From Burhinus oedicnemus (Eukaryota; Chordata; Aves; Charadriiformes; Burhinidae), in contig VFFE01007634.1 of the NCBI GenBank assembly GCA_008921705.1, positions 432,349-496,348 on the forward strand: a DNA stretch of 64,000 nucleotides. Reading direction: 5' to 3'. A program made the translations under genes and the position numbers. This document shows positions 11,901 through 58,200 of this stretch, piece by piece; within the stretch, counting starts at the first letter, position 1, and every line of letters starts with the position of its first letter. The notes beneath the pieces were generated by a model, which was given only the letters and a program-made list of their open reading frames with translations, searched no databases and was not told the DNA's origin.

Positions 11901-14900
11901 GATCTAGTGAGGACATAACAAATACCTTTGCGTTCAAGTGAATGAAAGGATATATTAAAGCAAAGAATTTATACTTAAGGATATATTATATTAAATAATT
12001 CTGTTAGTATTGACATTCTTTGGTACTACCAATCAAAGATGTAGAATAAATAAAGTATGCATGTCTAAATTCAAGGGAAAAACTAGTTTCTCTTGTATTT
12101 AAATATCTACATTTATGCATTTAGCATTGAGTTATGCAGCTGGCAGCTCCAGCATGCGGAACGTTTTGTCTAGAGACTAGGTGAAGCTTTTTCAGTAGTG
12201 CTGATAGCAGCATGTATTTACTACTGTCAGAGATTAAACGAACTAGCACACAGAAAAAGGGGTTGGTTTATTTTTAGCCCAGGTTGCTTCATTGTACCGT
12301 TTTACAACACAACCCCACAAACTCTCATCACAGTACTACTGAGTGGGTGGAAAAACATGGTGACAAAATTTCTTAAGCTAGCTTTGCTGCCAGGGTAAGT
12401 GCATCACACAAAACAACTATTTGGGTCAGGAAAGCATCTACAACAGAAAGATCCTTTTAAGTTTTCTTTTCTTTCTTCAACTTAATCTTAGTTAACCTTG
12501 GAAACTGCATTCATGAATTTGGATTCTGTAAATGTGTAACTTTACTCACGTGTGTGCTGGAGAGGATTGCAGAGCAGCTGCTCAGCGCAGAGGCACTCTG
12601 TTCTTGGAGAGGCAATCATAGTTATATAGCAAGTCTCTTCTGGATGCTTTGCACAAATCCATCCTCCCAAAACTTTTCTCCATGGCCTTCAAAGAACACC
12701 AGTAGAGGCATACTGAAAAATACATTTGAAACTTTTAAACAAAGAGGACCTAAACCCCCTCCCTCCTCATATGTCAGACTTGCTTGAAAGCTTGTAACAC
12801 AAGTATTAATGAGCAGCATTTTTGATGTGTTACTTGTCAGTTGGAAAAGTTTATTAATCTACAGCAGCATTGAGGAGAGTATGTGTGAAACTCAAGGTAG
12901 TCAAATGAGCTTGTAATTCCACTGCATTGGAATAAGAAGATGGAGAAAAAGCCATTTACGTTTATTTGCTATGAAAACTTAATCTGATTTTTTCATACCT
13001 GAAACAAAATTCTGAAAGACATGTTATGAGATACTTTTTAAAAAAGTTTTCATTCACATTTACCTTTTCAAGATTTTCTTCAAATCATAACACTATAGAA
13101 AGTTGCAGGTGTGCCCGAAGAAAGTTCTTGTGAAAATTGAAGTTTGACTTCTGTTGTGCCTAACTCATGAATCGTCCCCTCTTCCAACTCAAACACAAGG
13201 TGGAAAGCATACTATCACTTGGGCTTTTTATTCACTACCTAACTGCAATGTAACAGACCTCATGCTTCTCGTGACAGTCAGTGATGTTCTATGTGCTTTG
13301 TATGATACGTACACATTATTAATTTTGTCCAGCTATGACCCAAACAAAACTACCAAAACCTTTATTTGATAAAGGTCCTAACTCTAGGACTCTTCTTAGC
13401 ACAATTATTTATTAGCACAGAAAAAACATGTCTAATTTATTTTCCAACTGTGAATAATAAATTACTTCTCAGTAGGATAAATAGCTCCACAGCACGAATG
13501 GACTGACAAAACAAATATGCCAATTGTGAATGCCACAATTAATTTTAAAAATATTTTTAAGAGTGCAAGTGATTCTTTTACCTGATTTAGTGATTAAAGT
13601 GATCTGCGAAGACTTCCTTTCAAACAAGAAGCTATGTAAGTCTTAAACTATAGGAAAAAAAAATGGTCAGAGTACTGGCTTCAATACAGTCATCAGCAGG
13701 ACTTCTTCAAACAAGATAAATGCTAGCATGAAAGAGGACCTATTTTCTTTAGCTTTAATTTAGGTTTGCACTTAGCTTAATGTAAAATAAAGCTTATGAA
13801 TTAACTTTTCCTGGAAAGCAAAAAAAACCTAACAAAAAAATTATTTCTTGTAACACCAAATAACTACTATCTACATTTCAGCAATGCGGATGTAACTAGA
13901 AGTATTTGAGATAGAACAGGACAATAGGAAGGCAAGTGGAATATAACAAACCCGACCACATGTTTGCCAAGTAGGGGCAAAACCTGTCATCTTCAGTAGT
14001 TGGAAGTAGTTTTCTTTCTGCTTTGTAACCGAGGCTCATGTTTTTGACGCCCAGGCCATATCAGATGCTGAGCAACACTACAGCCAGCAGAGCCTAGAGC
14101 TAACAGAGAAAACATGAAAAAATGGCCTTGGGTACTTGAAAAGGAGATGGTAAAACAGAGTTTACCAAGAGCCACTGTGTCCCTGGACACAAATAGAACT
14201 CCACCAGCTCTCGAGGACATTTCAAGCTTCTACTGCTCAAAATTACACAGAAAAATGGAATGAATATAATTTGGCTTTCCAGGCAAAATAAACCGATCTC
14301 CCACAAGACCCAGAACAGCAGCGTCTTGGAGGGTCTGCAGCTAGGAGCTGTGGAGAAAATAAGCTGTTATCAGAAGATTCTGCATTTCAGACTTCTTATG
14401 AGCTGCACTCTGAAGCTTGTCACATCCTCTCATCCCCAACACATAAGTGCTCTGCTATCTCCTCCTACCTGTTCCACTCCGTAACTGCTACTTCCTTAAC
14501 TCCAACCAAAATTAAAAACAAAGTTTATTTACCATAGTACGAACATACTGCATGCATGCATGCATGGCTTTTTCCTCTGATTATAACATTACATCCACCT
14601 TCTTTTCTTTTGTGTGTCCCATTTGATTTATGGTCTGAAGTAGTATTTATGTACAGAATGGCCTGACTTCTATCAAGTCTTAGTGTAGCACCGCAATATT
14701 TCTCCTCACTATCTTGATAGGCGTGAGGGAAGAAAAAGGATGATTACTAAATGTGTCCCTCTACAGAGATTTGAATGCCTGCAGGCTTCCATTTGCTTGG
14801 GCTCAGATTCCTCAGGAAAAAGAACATATAAAATATGCAACAGCATCTTCTTCTAGCAGGAATGCCATGCTTTTTACAGACCACAGTCCTGGATGCCTCT

Positions 14901-17070
14901 GGTGCAAATACAAGAATTGGCTCTGGCAAGTCACTCCCTGATGGCCAATTGCACTGAAATAACTCCAGATAAAATATTCTGGGTTTTGGGTGGGTTTTTT
15001 GTTTTGTTTTGGTTTGGTTTTTTTCCCTTTTAGATCAGAAAGTCTCTGCAAATTGAAGCAGAAAACCCCCCAACAGATAAATCAGCTGGTAATGAGGTAT
15101 TCCTGTTTATAATATCCTGCATACAGGAGGTTTTTGTAGGATTTGTTCTAATACAGCCTACTAGAAATACACCAACCTGAGCTCTGGGAAAGCAGTGCCC
15201 TGAGTTAGCAGCTGTAGGATCCTTTACTGCTTGGCTGGGATTGACCATGCAATTGCCCACTGAAGATACACTTGAATTTTTATGATCTACCAGCACGACT
15301 TGCTGTTACCAGCATGTGTATTAGTGAATACTACTTCAGTCACAAAAATATGAATTGTAATCATACCACTGTGTAACCTACAGTATACCCATTATACTAC
15401 ATGGTATAAGCAAGCAGGGAATGAGAAAAGATGTACAAGCAAGGAAAATGACTTAGCTGAACACATTCCATTTTCCAAATACATACAGAAAACAAAACAA
15501 AAAATAGCTGCCATCATGCTTTACTGCAGCCTAGTTACAGTGCTATATGCTTCCCCTTTGGGCTTAATGTTGCAGGAAAATGGCTTTCACTGTAGCAGGG
15601 CAGGTTAGATTGTCATATCACTAAATATTTATAGCTGAGTATGAAAAATAACCAATAGAAAATATGAAACAACCTCTCTTCATCCAACATGGCAGTTTCT
15701 GCAGTGATTTTAATGAGATGCAACCAGTTAGTATACGCAGGCTGTCTACATGGAAAAATTGACCACCAGCGTGGCTCTTTCAGCATAACTATTTCACAAT
15801 AGCTATTATGGGAGAGCCCTTTTCACTCTGTTTCCTTTGTTCTTGAACAGTGTCTCCACATGGAGGAAACTATTGCTGAACAGCGGAAGTAAATCAGAAC
15901 AATTACCACAGTAAAATGTCATATTTACATGATTCTAGATCTGAAATTATTAATTGAGTGAAAAGGCACCTATTTTCTCTTTTAAACCTATACATTTCCT
16001 CTTTCAGTTTTATGTTCCACTGGTCAGAAATACAGTTTTGTACAATGTTGCAGCAAGCATAATTCATCATTACCACTTGAGTGAAGTGACTGACTTGATT
16101 TTCATCTCAGGTATGTGCATTTTCATGGTGAATAAGTAAAATAAGTAGAGATGGCCAATGGAACGTGAAGAGAATCAGATTCTATAGCTCCACATTGATT
16201 AGAGCTAATAAAAAAATAGAAAAATGCAACTTTTCTTTTGACCATAAATACATCCCAGCTATTAGGAAAGCTAGCCGCTGTCCAAGTTTCCTTCGGCTGC
16301 TGCTCAATCAGATCTGCTTAGCATTTGCACTTAACTGCCAGTTTAACCCTAAACACAGTCCTCCGTAATTAACTTCAACTTGATCCTAATGAAACATTTC
16401 CCGATACCACTGTGCACATTCTTTGAGCCTGAGAAGTATCAAAGTTCACAGTGTCATAAGAACAGTGTTCCTGTTTCAGGTTACGTGACGAGTTAGTTAC
16501 TGGCCATATGGCAATACACCTTCTGCCAACAGACTAGCTCCAGTTTACCCAGAACACAAGACTAAACAACCAGGACTGGGATGCTGTGAAACCAAGCCAA
16601 TCAGTTCTGAACCTTAAGGGACACAATTTAAATGAACTTAGTGCAAAGTAATACAAACAGTACATTCAATTTCAGTTTACAGCAAAGCAGAAACTTTGCA
16701 GTTGTTGCCCAAAAGAAAAAGTAACTGAAACACGACAGGCATTCCTCCTTGCACGTAGAAACAGAATGTCATTTGGCAAACCACTATTCTGTGATTTGGA
16801 AGTCATCTCCTCTAACAATAAAAATCCTAAGAGAAGACTCTTGAGATCACCACTAATTAGAAAGACAATTCAATACTGCAGGACTAATATCACTTTGTCA
16901 GTGCTCAACAGTGAAGCATCATAGAGGCAATCACTTTAAAACCACCCACAGCAAGCATGAAAATGTTCAATATGCTTGCACTGCAACACCAAGGTCATTT
17001 CTGAATTGAAAGTGTTTCAGAAAAAAAAAAAGAGAGTTATAAATAATTAACCAACAAATATACCCACAAC
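11901..17070. other. intergenic region downstream of MAN2B2
   Basis: A+T-rich, with no recognised coding exon, transposon or RNA gene. It holds a short TGCA-phased repeat at 14549-14567. A leader for the degenerate Ig copy was not found. Confidence 0.55.
14549..14567. repeat. TGCA tandem repeat (overlapping GCATG motifs)
   Basis: TGCATGCATGCATGCATGG: four overlapping GCATG units, self-complementary, so both strands carry the RBFOX-type recognition word. Most likely a short simple repeat. Confidence 0.8.
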
Positions 17071-17099
17071 TCAGGCCAACAGTTTAATTACATTTAGAG

Positions 17100-17105
17100 T
17101 TTATT
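17100..17105 (-). promoter_or_regulatory. candidate MAN2B2 poly(A) signal AATAAA
   Basis: The plus strand reads TTTATT, so the transcript reads AATAAA about 120 nt after the stop codon. It is the first canonical signal downstream and would give a short 3' UTR. Later signals could be used as well. Confidence 0.5.
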
Positions 17106-17223
17106 CCAAAATGACTGTTTCTTTCATTAACAGCAGCAGAATGTTTTTCAAGATCATCACTCATATCTTGAAACAAAAATTGGAAGCTAGTACATATTCA
17201 CTCCTGAAACACAATGTCAAACC

Positions 17224-50980
<33,757 letters not shown>

Positions 50981-53800
50981 GGCGGCTCCCCGGGCTCCCC
51001 GCCGCACTTCCGCGTCCCCGGCGCCGCCTCCCGGCACGGCGGCCCCGGGGCGGGGAGCGGGGCTGCCGCGATGCTGCAGCAGGCGGCAGGCTAGCGCTTC
51101 GAAAGGAGCTGCTTTTTTAAAAACAAACAATCAAACGAAGCTACAGCAGTTTTCCTTTAAATGAGAGGATTTTGGGTGACTCTGTGTTAGCCCCGAGCCG
51201 CTCTGCAGGTATTGGCGGTCCCTCCAGCAGGGTGCAAGAGCCAGATAACGCCGCAGCCCCCGGGAGGTCCTGGTGGCTCTTGTCGGTAACTCCGGGGCTG
51301 CCTCTCTTACCGAACTAGACTGCTCAGAGAGACGTTGAATTCTACGTCTCGGACGACTATAAATCCTCACGGGGTTTTTTGAGGAAATTCTTTTGAACTG
51401 AAGACGAGTTCTTTATTTCAGGGTATAATAGCTCATTACAGATTATTGTCTGCATCTTTGAAGTTCTGAAGTTGTAACAAGATCAAGTTTTATGTGGTTG
51501 ACCTTCTTATCCCATTTAAATTGGTTTTGTCACTTGTCTTACTGCTGCTAGCAAGAGGTGGACCCTCTGCTGAGAACTGAAAAGGTAGACTTGTGTCTGC
51601 GGAAAGCTATACTGAAAAGGAAAAATATCCAACCCATAATTAAAAAATGATATAGGGTCATGTAGCCCAAGCGATGTCCTCAGAAGTTTTGTCTGCAGTT
51701 GCACCAGTTTCTGCCCAATATATCATTGCGATATTAAACGCCAAAATAGATTAAACTATTTTTTTATACTTTCATTCTTTAAAATACACAGGAGTATAAC
51801 TTGACTACTTTGCTTAAGTTGCAGTTTGAGTATATTACATGCTTTTAACAACATTAAAATCCTGGAAAGACGAAGTCATACCAAACTCTCAGCTCATTTC
51901 CAACAGTGCAAAAATAAAGGATGAAGGTGGTACCTGCTCCCACCTCCAAGTTTATCTGTTGATTTAGCATTACTAATTTCCAAACCTAGTTAAAGCAGTC
52001 ACCTCTCTGAAGGAAACAATCACAAATAGCTTAAGAGTGTCCATCTACAGACTTAACACAAAAGCAGAAGATTAATTCACACTGGACTAGTTGGCACCTG
52101 GGTACAAATTAACCCATCTCAATATTCGAGATACCTGTAGAAACTGATCACACACTGTAAATGTGATTTGCATCTCTCCCCTCATTTTGGAAAAAAAAAA
52201 AATGCATGCTGCATTACACGCCAAACTCGATGAAGTTTTTAACATACAAAGTTTTTAAATATTTTAAGTCCAGAATCAAAAATACTATGTAAGTCAGTAA
52301 TACCAAGTTGAACCACATAAAATTGCTACATTTTACAAAAATTAAATCCAATATGAATGGATTCTCCCAGAACAGGGCCCACATTTGCTAATTAATATGG
52401 TAGACTAGAGTTTTCTCCAAAAAGAAGAGGCTAACACTGGAATGCTAAGGTTAATTTTATTCATGATAATACCTTGTTATGAAGAACAATCAATGTTTGT
52501 AGGTAATTTGTAGGGGGAGTTAGTATCACTGTAAGCAGCTGGATGAAGCTTTACTTTAGTACAGCTCTATGATACTGTTTTTTTTCCCCAAATCATCAGC
52601 TTAAACCTTCTCAGTTCCAAGAAAGCTAGTGCACATCCAGCAAACATATGCTTTAGTGATATATATACATACAGTGTCTAAACGAACTGGTGTTCTTTTA
52701 CCCCAGAAGGCATGATGGTCTTTATAATTTAGGTGAAGTTCCCAGCAAAGCTTTAGTGTTGGCGTTTTGCTTTGTTTCTAAAAGTAGCTGAGAACGTTTG
52801 CAGAATGTTACTCCCATTTTAAAGCTATTTCCTTCAGGAAGTGTAATCGTCCTTCTTACTCTTTCACAAAGGCCACAGTGTGACACTGTCTTGGATGCAG
52901 TGGGGAAGAATATAAATATTTGAACAGAATACTTCTATTAGGAAAAATTGAATTAAACTGTCCACAGCTTACATACCTAAAGGCATCAGGAGGGTCTTCA
53001 CTTGCTGCAAAAGTGTATGAATGTAGGTATATCAAGTAGAATTTATGCTGAAAATAATGCTCCTCCACCATTTACGCACCGCTTCACAAACAGCAAAAAG
53101 CTAGGTGGAGGAGCCAATGTAACTGTGCCACGACAGCTGCCTACAATGATATTTTATCCTCTTGTTGGCTCTTAATCTCTTAGCATGGATTGATTATAGT
53201 CTTCCTGTATTATTTCTTAAGCTTTTCTCATTTGCCTATGCAAAGTGTGTGCACTCTCTTTGACACGAGTACTATACGTGGGCCTCTGACACTGTCACCT
53301 CAAGGAGAGAAGACGTAGGCAGCATGCTGCCAGCTGTAAGCTAAGCAGTCACAATCATGTTGAATTAAATACCAAGAAAGCCACCTGGTGAACAGAACAA
53401 TTAACATACCTTTGCATTTCTCTCCTGTGGTGTTTTTGGGGTGGATGTCTGTAAGAATAAAGGCATTTATTAACATAAGTTTGCTCTAGGTGACTGTTTC
53501 AGTGTTTTAAAATTTGCCAGTCCCCTAAACATTTTCTAGCAGAGGCACAAAGGTTACCACACAGAACACTTAAGCTTACTTGATAACAGGTTTGCTTTCT
53601 TACTTACCTCTCAGGGATGCTGTAAAGACAGTTTGTGGATCCACAGGGGCCCACAGACCAGATGAAAACCACTCTCTAGCCTTGCAGTGATTTCAGCGTA
53701 TATAAAACCTCACCGTTCACATGGTGCTGGCAGCCTTTACCCATAAGATAGCCAACACGGCCTAGAGATGGGAAGAGAACTGAGGTGAATGTCCTGAGGC
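50981..53800. other. spacer between the MAN2B2 promoter and the second CpG island
   Basis: Beyond the promoter (about 51.1 kb) the sequence returns to A+T-rich. I see no exon, transposon or RNA gene. Confidence 0.55.
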
Positions 53801-53809
53801 AAAGACAGC

Positions 53810-54470
53810 TGGCTTGGCGTGGGGAGCCGGGAGAGGCCGTACGGACGCCAGCCTGGGTGACGCTGGCAAGGCCCTGGTGCGTGGTGTTCTCCAGGGGCTG
53901 TGCGCCCAGGCTGCTGGTGCAGCTGGGGATACGCACCCGTGGGCGGCAGGCTGGCTGAGGCGCCGTGGAGGGACACGGCGCAGCCGGCGGCACCTGACGG
54001 GCACTTCATGACTGAAGTTGAACCGACAGCAGGAAGGAGCCTCGGCTCTGGGCGGCGGAGGGAGGCCGGCAGGAAGGCCAGGCTGTGGCGTCCCATCCCG
54101 CCGCCGCGGCGGCTAGAGCTCGCCTCAGGCAGAGCGGTCGCCCAGCCTCGCCGGCAGCCCCTGGCGCCCCGCTGGGGGCGGCCCCGCCGGCAGCCCCCGA
54201 ACCCCCGCCGCGGTGCCGGGGCCACCTTCTACCCGCTCACACCTGTTGGGGCCGCGGCAGAGCCGGCGGTGCCGGGCGCGGCGGGTCCAGGCGAGGCTGC
54301 GCCGCCTCCGCCGGGAGCTCCGGGCGGAGCCTTCCCTTCTTCCCGTCCTCCCTCCCCCGGCTCCTGAGCGCCCCGAGGCAGTGCCGGCTGCCTGCGCCGC
54401 CCGCTCCGCTGGGAGAAGGAGGAGGCGCCCCGAGCTACCGGCGGTGGGAGCAAAGCAAATAACAGTTCAG
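53810..54470 (+). promoter_or_regulatory. second CpG island: likely promoter of a divergent plus-strand gene
   Basis: Very high G+C and CpG density over about 650 nt, with long frames open on both strands only because stops are rare at this composition. It is too far from MAN2B2 (about 3 kb) to be the same promoter. In human, PPP2R2C is head-to-head with MAN2B2, so the island may drive PPP2R2C; this is inference from synteny, not seen in the sequence. Confidence 0.6.
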
Positions 54471-54529
54471 AGCACTGGGCGCCTTTCGGAGGGCAACACA
54501 CATGTCCCACAAGCAGGGTATCTGGAAAC

Positions 54530-54680
54530 GCTCTCCCTTCCCCTGGTCTTCCCTGGTCCCTTCTCATCCCTCCGTTCCCTCCTCTGCCCCCTCCATCTCT
54601 CCTCCCCATTCCCCCGGCTCTGCCTTTCCCCTCCGCAGCCCACTTTCCCTTCTCCCTTCTTCAGCCCTCTCCCCCATGGC
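54530..54680 (+). repeat. polypyrimidine-rich tract
   Basis: About 150 nt that are mostly C and T on the plus strand, with few purines, next to the CpG island. Such tracts can act as promoter-proximal elements or form triplexes. Here it may also serve as the pyrimidine tract of the candidate acceptor at 54726. Confidence 0.7.
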
Positions 54681-54726
54681 CGGCCCTGGGTGTCCCCGAC
54701 TGACTGTGCCTTTCCTCCTTGCCCAG

Positions 54727-54807
54727 CCGGCGGCCCCCCAGGCGAGAGCGCAGTTGACTGGTGCCTCTACCAGCTCAATGGAGCAGCCGAGTTCGAGGTC
54801 TCTGAAG
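54727..54807 (+). other. candidate 5' exon (or exon 3' end) of the divergent gene
   Basis: A strong donor (CTGAAG|GTGAGT) ends the segment, and a pyrimidine-rich acceptor (CTCCTTGCCCAG) precedes it by 81 nt. All 27 codons are open in the frame GESAVDWCLYQLNGAAEFEV, but I do not recognise that peptide; a second frame has an ATG reading MEQPSSRSLK. It could be an internal exon, the 3' end of a first exon starting in the CpG island, or untranslated leader. Confidence 0.35.
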
Positions 54808-55187
54808 GTGAGTACAGGGGTGCTGAGGTGGGGCGCGCCCCCTCGGCCACTCTCCTAGCTGGCAGCATGTGGAGAAACGTGGCTTACTGGTGGGAGAGTG
54901 GCTGTGGCAGAACATGGCAGCCGCTTGGGGTGTGGGGCCTGTGGGGTGGCAAAGATGGTGTGTGGGCCCAGCGCAGGACGGGAGATGGGCTGGCAGGGGG
55001 TGGCCGCCAACGGTTTGCGTGTGCCAGGCCTCGTGTAAGTGTCTCGGCTGGTTTGGTTTTGTTTTTTTGGGGAGAAGTCGGGTTTCACAGCTAGCGGCCC
55101 AGCGGCATCAGTGCTCTTGGCCTTGGCATTGGTGGCTACTGGTGTGAGGGAGGCTGTGTAGTACCTGCTGGAAAGTTTCCTGCCCTT

Positions 55188-55206
55188 CCCCCCCCCCCCC
55201 CCCCCC
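55188..55206. repeat. poly(C) run
   Basis: Nineteen C on plus (19 G on minus), able to form a quadruplex or i-motif; also a common site of sequencing error. Confidence 0.95.
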
Positions 55207-58200
55207 AACTTTGAAGAGAGAGATAACCTTGAAAGTTTTATTTTTGAATATTCTGTGATCAGAAAAGGAACAGCTTTTGGGTGTTTGGGCAAGAAAGTCT
55301 CCCTTCTGTCTCTAAACCACATACGGTTTTGAACATGCAGAGTATTTAAACTTAGGTGTCAACCTATATCTTCCAGTATGCCAGATGTGTAGTGTGCAGT
55401 GCCTGTGAGCATGTTTCAGTGTCTGTTTTCAGTGAGTTAAACGGAACTAGGACCTCATCTCGACGTTTTGGTTTGTTGGTGGTATGCATTTCTGAGGGGA
55501 ATGCATTTGCTGTTTGTAAGGGCTTAAAATGCAGCACAAGTTCAGCTGGACTGAAAAACTTTCCAATGCTGAGGAGAGTGACGCTCTGTAATAGATTGGC
55601 TTCAGGTTAGACATTAGGGAAATCTTCTCAACACTGCAGCACTAGAATGTATGGGGTAGGCAGACAATGAAATCTCACTCGAGATTTTTAAGGTTTGTTT
55701 CACAAACATGTATTGAAGTGATAAAGCTATAGGGACTGGTACATAGACTACCTGTTTGGGGTCTCTCTTAGCTTTATTATCTGTAGTTCTGTGGGATGTG
55801 AAGTTTTGTGTTTTGTTTTGCTGTTTCAAGAAGTAATTTAAACCCCAGTGTACTAGTAATAAGTGTACAGCTTGATCAAGGCTTTGGAGTAAGGTGTGGT
55901 GCCCTCTGCCCCCAAGTGTTCCATGGTGGTTTATATTTCAAGGTATACTTAATAGTGTGTGTAATTGCATAATAAAGCATTTATCAAAATATGTTATGAT
56001 TTTGTGCCTAGATTTTTTGTGTGTGTGTGTGAAACTGCACACCAAACCAGATGTGATGACGATAGATGGGGGTGGAAATTACATCCGTGTGAGGGAGTGT
56101 AATGAGTGAGTGACAGCATTTCTTAGGCATCATAGAATGTTGAAAACAAGCTTTAGGTTGGCGTTTACTTTCATTTAAAGATTTGAATGAGTAGAATATT
56201 CTTCTTAACCTCTTTTTGTCTGGATAATTACCAGTGTTTCAGCACTGCTTTGAGACTGTAATGTTTTCTTCTCAACAGGTGTTTTATTCCTTTGATTTTT
56301 TTGGGTCATCTTTTTTCACATGACATAATTTTTAAAATTAGTTTGCTAACCATGACTTTAGTTCTCTTTACGCTGGGAATTTATGGATGCCCATTTTTAC
56401 TCCATGACTTAAATGGAAATCTTACGTGTGTTATCTTCTTTACTCAGCATGGGAATATGTGAAATTCAGAGAACAGGAAACGGGCTGAAGCAGTGTAATT
56501 TGGTCACATAAACTATAGAGTCAAAGTCATCTGCAGGTAGTACACCCTGTTTAAGTTAATAGGATTATATATAAATATGACATGCATTTTCCAGAATACG
56601 TGTTGTCTATTAAATGCCATTGATATCTAGGAACACAAACAGCAATGTAATCAGCCCACTTTGCAGAAGTGAAAAACAACATTTAAAAGAAAGGACCACT
56701 ATGGCAGGTGGCTTGACCTCTTTTGCATGCCAGTGTTTTGGATTAAGTCCAAACCTTTTCCTTTGCTGAAGTTGCCTCTAAAATAACTTAAATTACACAG
56801 AGCCAAACAGAATTCTTAGCTTAAAATGGATTGTTCCTATGACTTCCAATGCAGATTTTTTTTTTCTATCCTGATCCCAGTTCTTTTTACTTTTCAGAAA
56901 GGATACAACTGTTGTGATTGCAGCTGCATTGGTTAGGACCACCTAATCAATGGGCAGAAGGACTAATTAACCTATATTAAATATTATTGTGTGTTTATCT
57001 GTCTAGATATATATCTGTATAGATGAACATTTACATATTAATATTCTAAGTTCAATGAGTCCTCTGGGCACCTCTTGCTGCTTTTGCTATTGAATGCATG
57101 CAGTGGCCTTGAGGTACTCTGTCAGTTAGACTTCAGAATTGTTCTGCAACATTTCTGTCTTAGACTAGGAAAGAAAATTATTCTTTTTCCGAAAATAGAT
57201 GTGTTAGATGAAAAACTTTCATTTACATAACAGAAAAGCAAAATTGCATATTTCAAATACAAGGAAAAATAGTAAGTAAAATATCACAATCAAAGCTAAG
57301 ATAATCATGTTTGATTTAGTCTTGCTGCCTTGGAACAAAACCTTATTTCAAATATTGCTACTTTTATCAACATCTAAGTGCAAAATATATTTTATTGATG
57401 CTGAAGATCTCAAAGCACTTTGCTTACATTAAGTGTAGCCTCACAACAGCTGTATGAAGAACAGTATTAGAGTATCCATTTACAGGCTAGCAAAATGAAA
57501 TACAGAAGTTAAGGATGTGATTTTTATAGAAGTTGAATATCAGCTATTAAGCAGAGGACTTCTGAAAAGTCAAATCTTGTACTGTTTGCCCAAACTATTT
57601 AGTAGACTGCTAACAGGACTGCTTATTCCAGACTCTTTGCTTTAAGTTCTAAATCACATTAACTTCTTGCAAAGTTTGTATAAGTTAAAGCGTGTTTGAA
57701 ATATTCTATGCTGTGAATTCTAAGCTGGCATTATGTTATTCTAGATAGCAGTACATTCAGTAGTGATTATACGGTTAATGAAAAGATTGAGTCAAAAATC
57801 TTATTTTTCATTTTTACTCTTAAAGTTAGCTCATCAGAGACTTGAAATTGGTTTACAGTGTGAATTTTCTTTTCATCCATTTTGTAACTTTCTACTGTTG
57901 TGTGGCTGAAAGCCCTGTTAACATTAATGCCTTGTGAATAGTGACGTGGACTTTGCTGTTACTTACCTTATGCCACTCAAACATTCTCTTTTATTTCTGA
58001 GTAATTTGAAGGGAGATTTATTGAGAAGATAAAATGGATAATATACTATTTTGTTGTAAAGGTACGTTTGAATAATATACCATTCGAAGGAGCTAGAAGA
58101 CTTTCGAACTGCTGAATATGAATTTAATCACTGTCAGGTTTACCTCCAATAGCTTTTTGTTTACTGTAGTTTTCAATCAAAGACAATAAGTCTGGATTTT

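Noticed and set aside
50981..51130. In-frame N-terminal extension of MAN2B2
   Set aside because: The frame stays open upstream but the first codon of that frame is TTG, with no ATG before 50980. The 50980 ATG has a strong context and leads straight into the signal peptide.
53676..54609. Long open frames on both strands in the GC-rich island
   Set aside because: Stops are rare at this composition; the predicted proteins are low-complexity A/P/R/G with no family resemblance.
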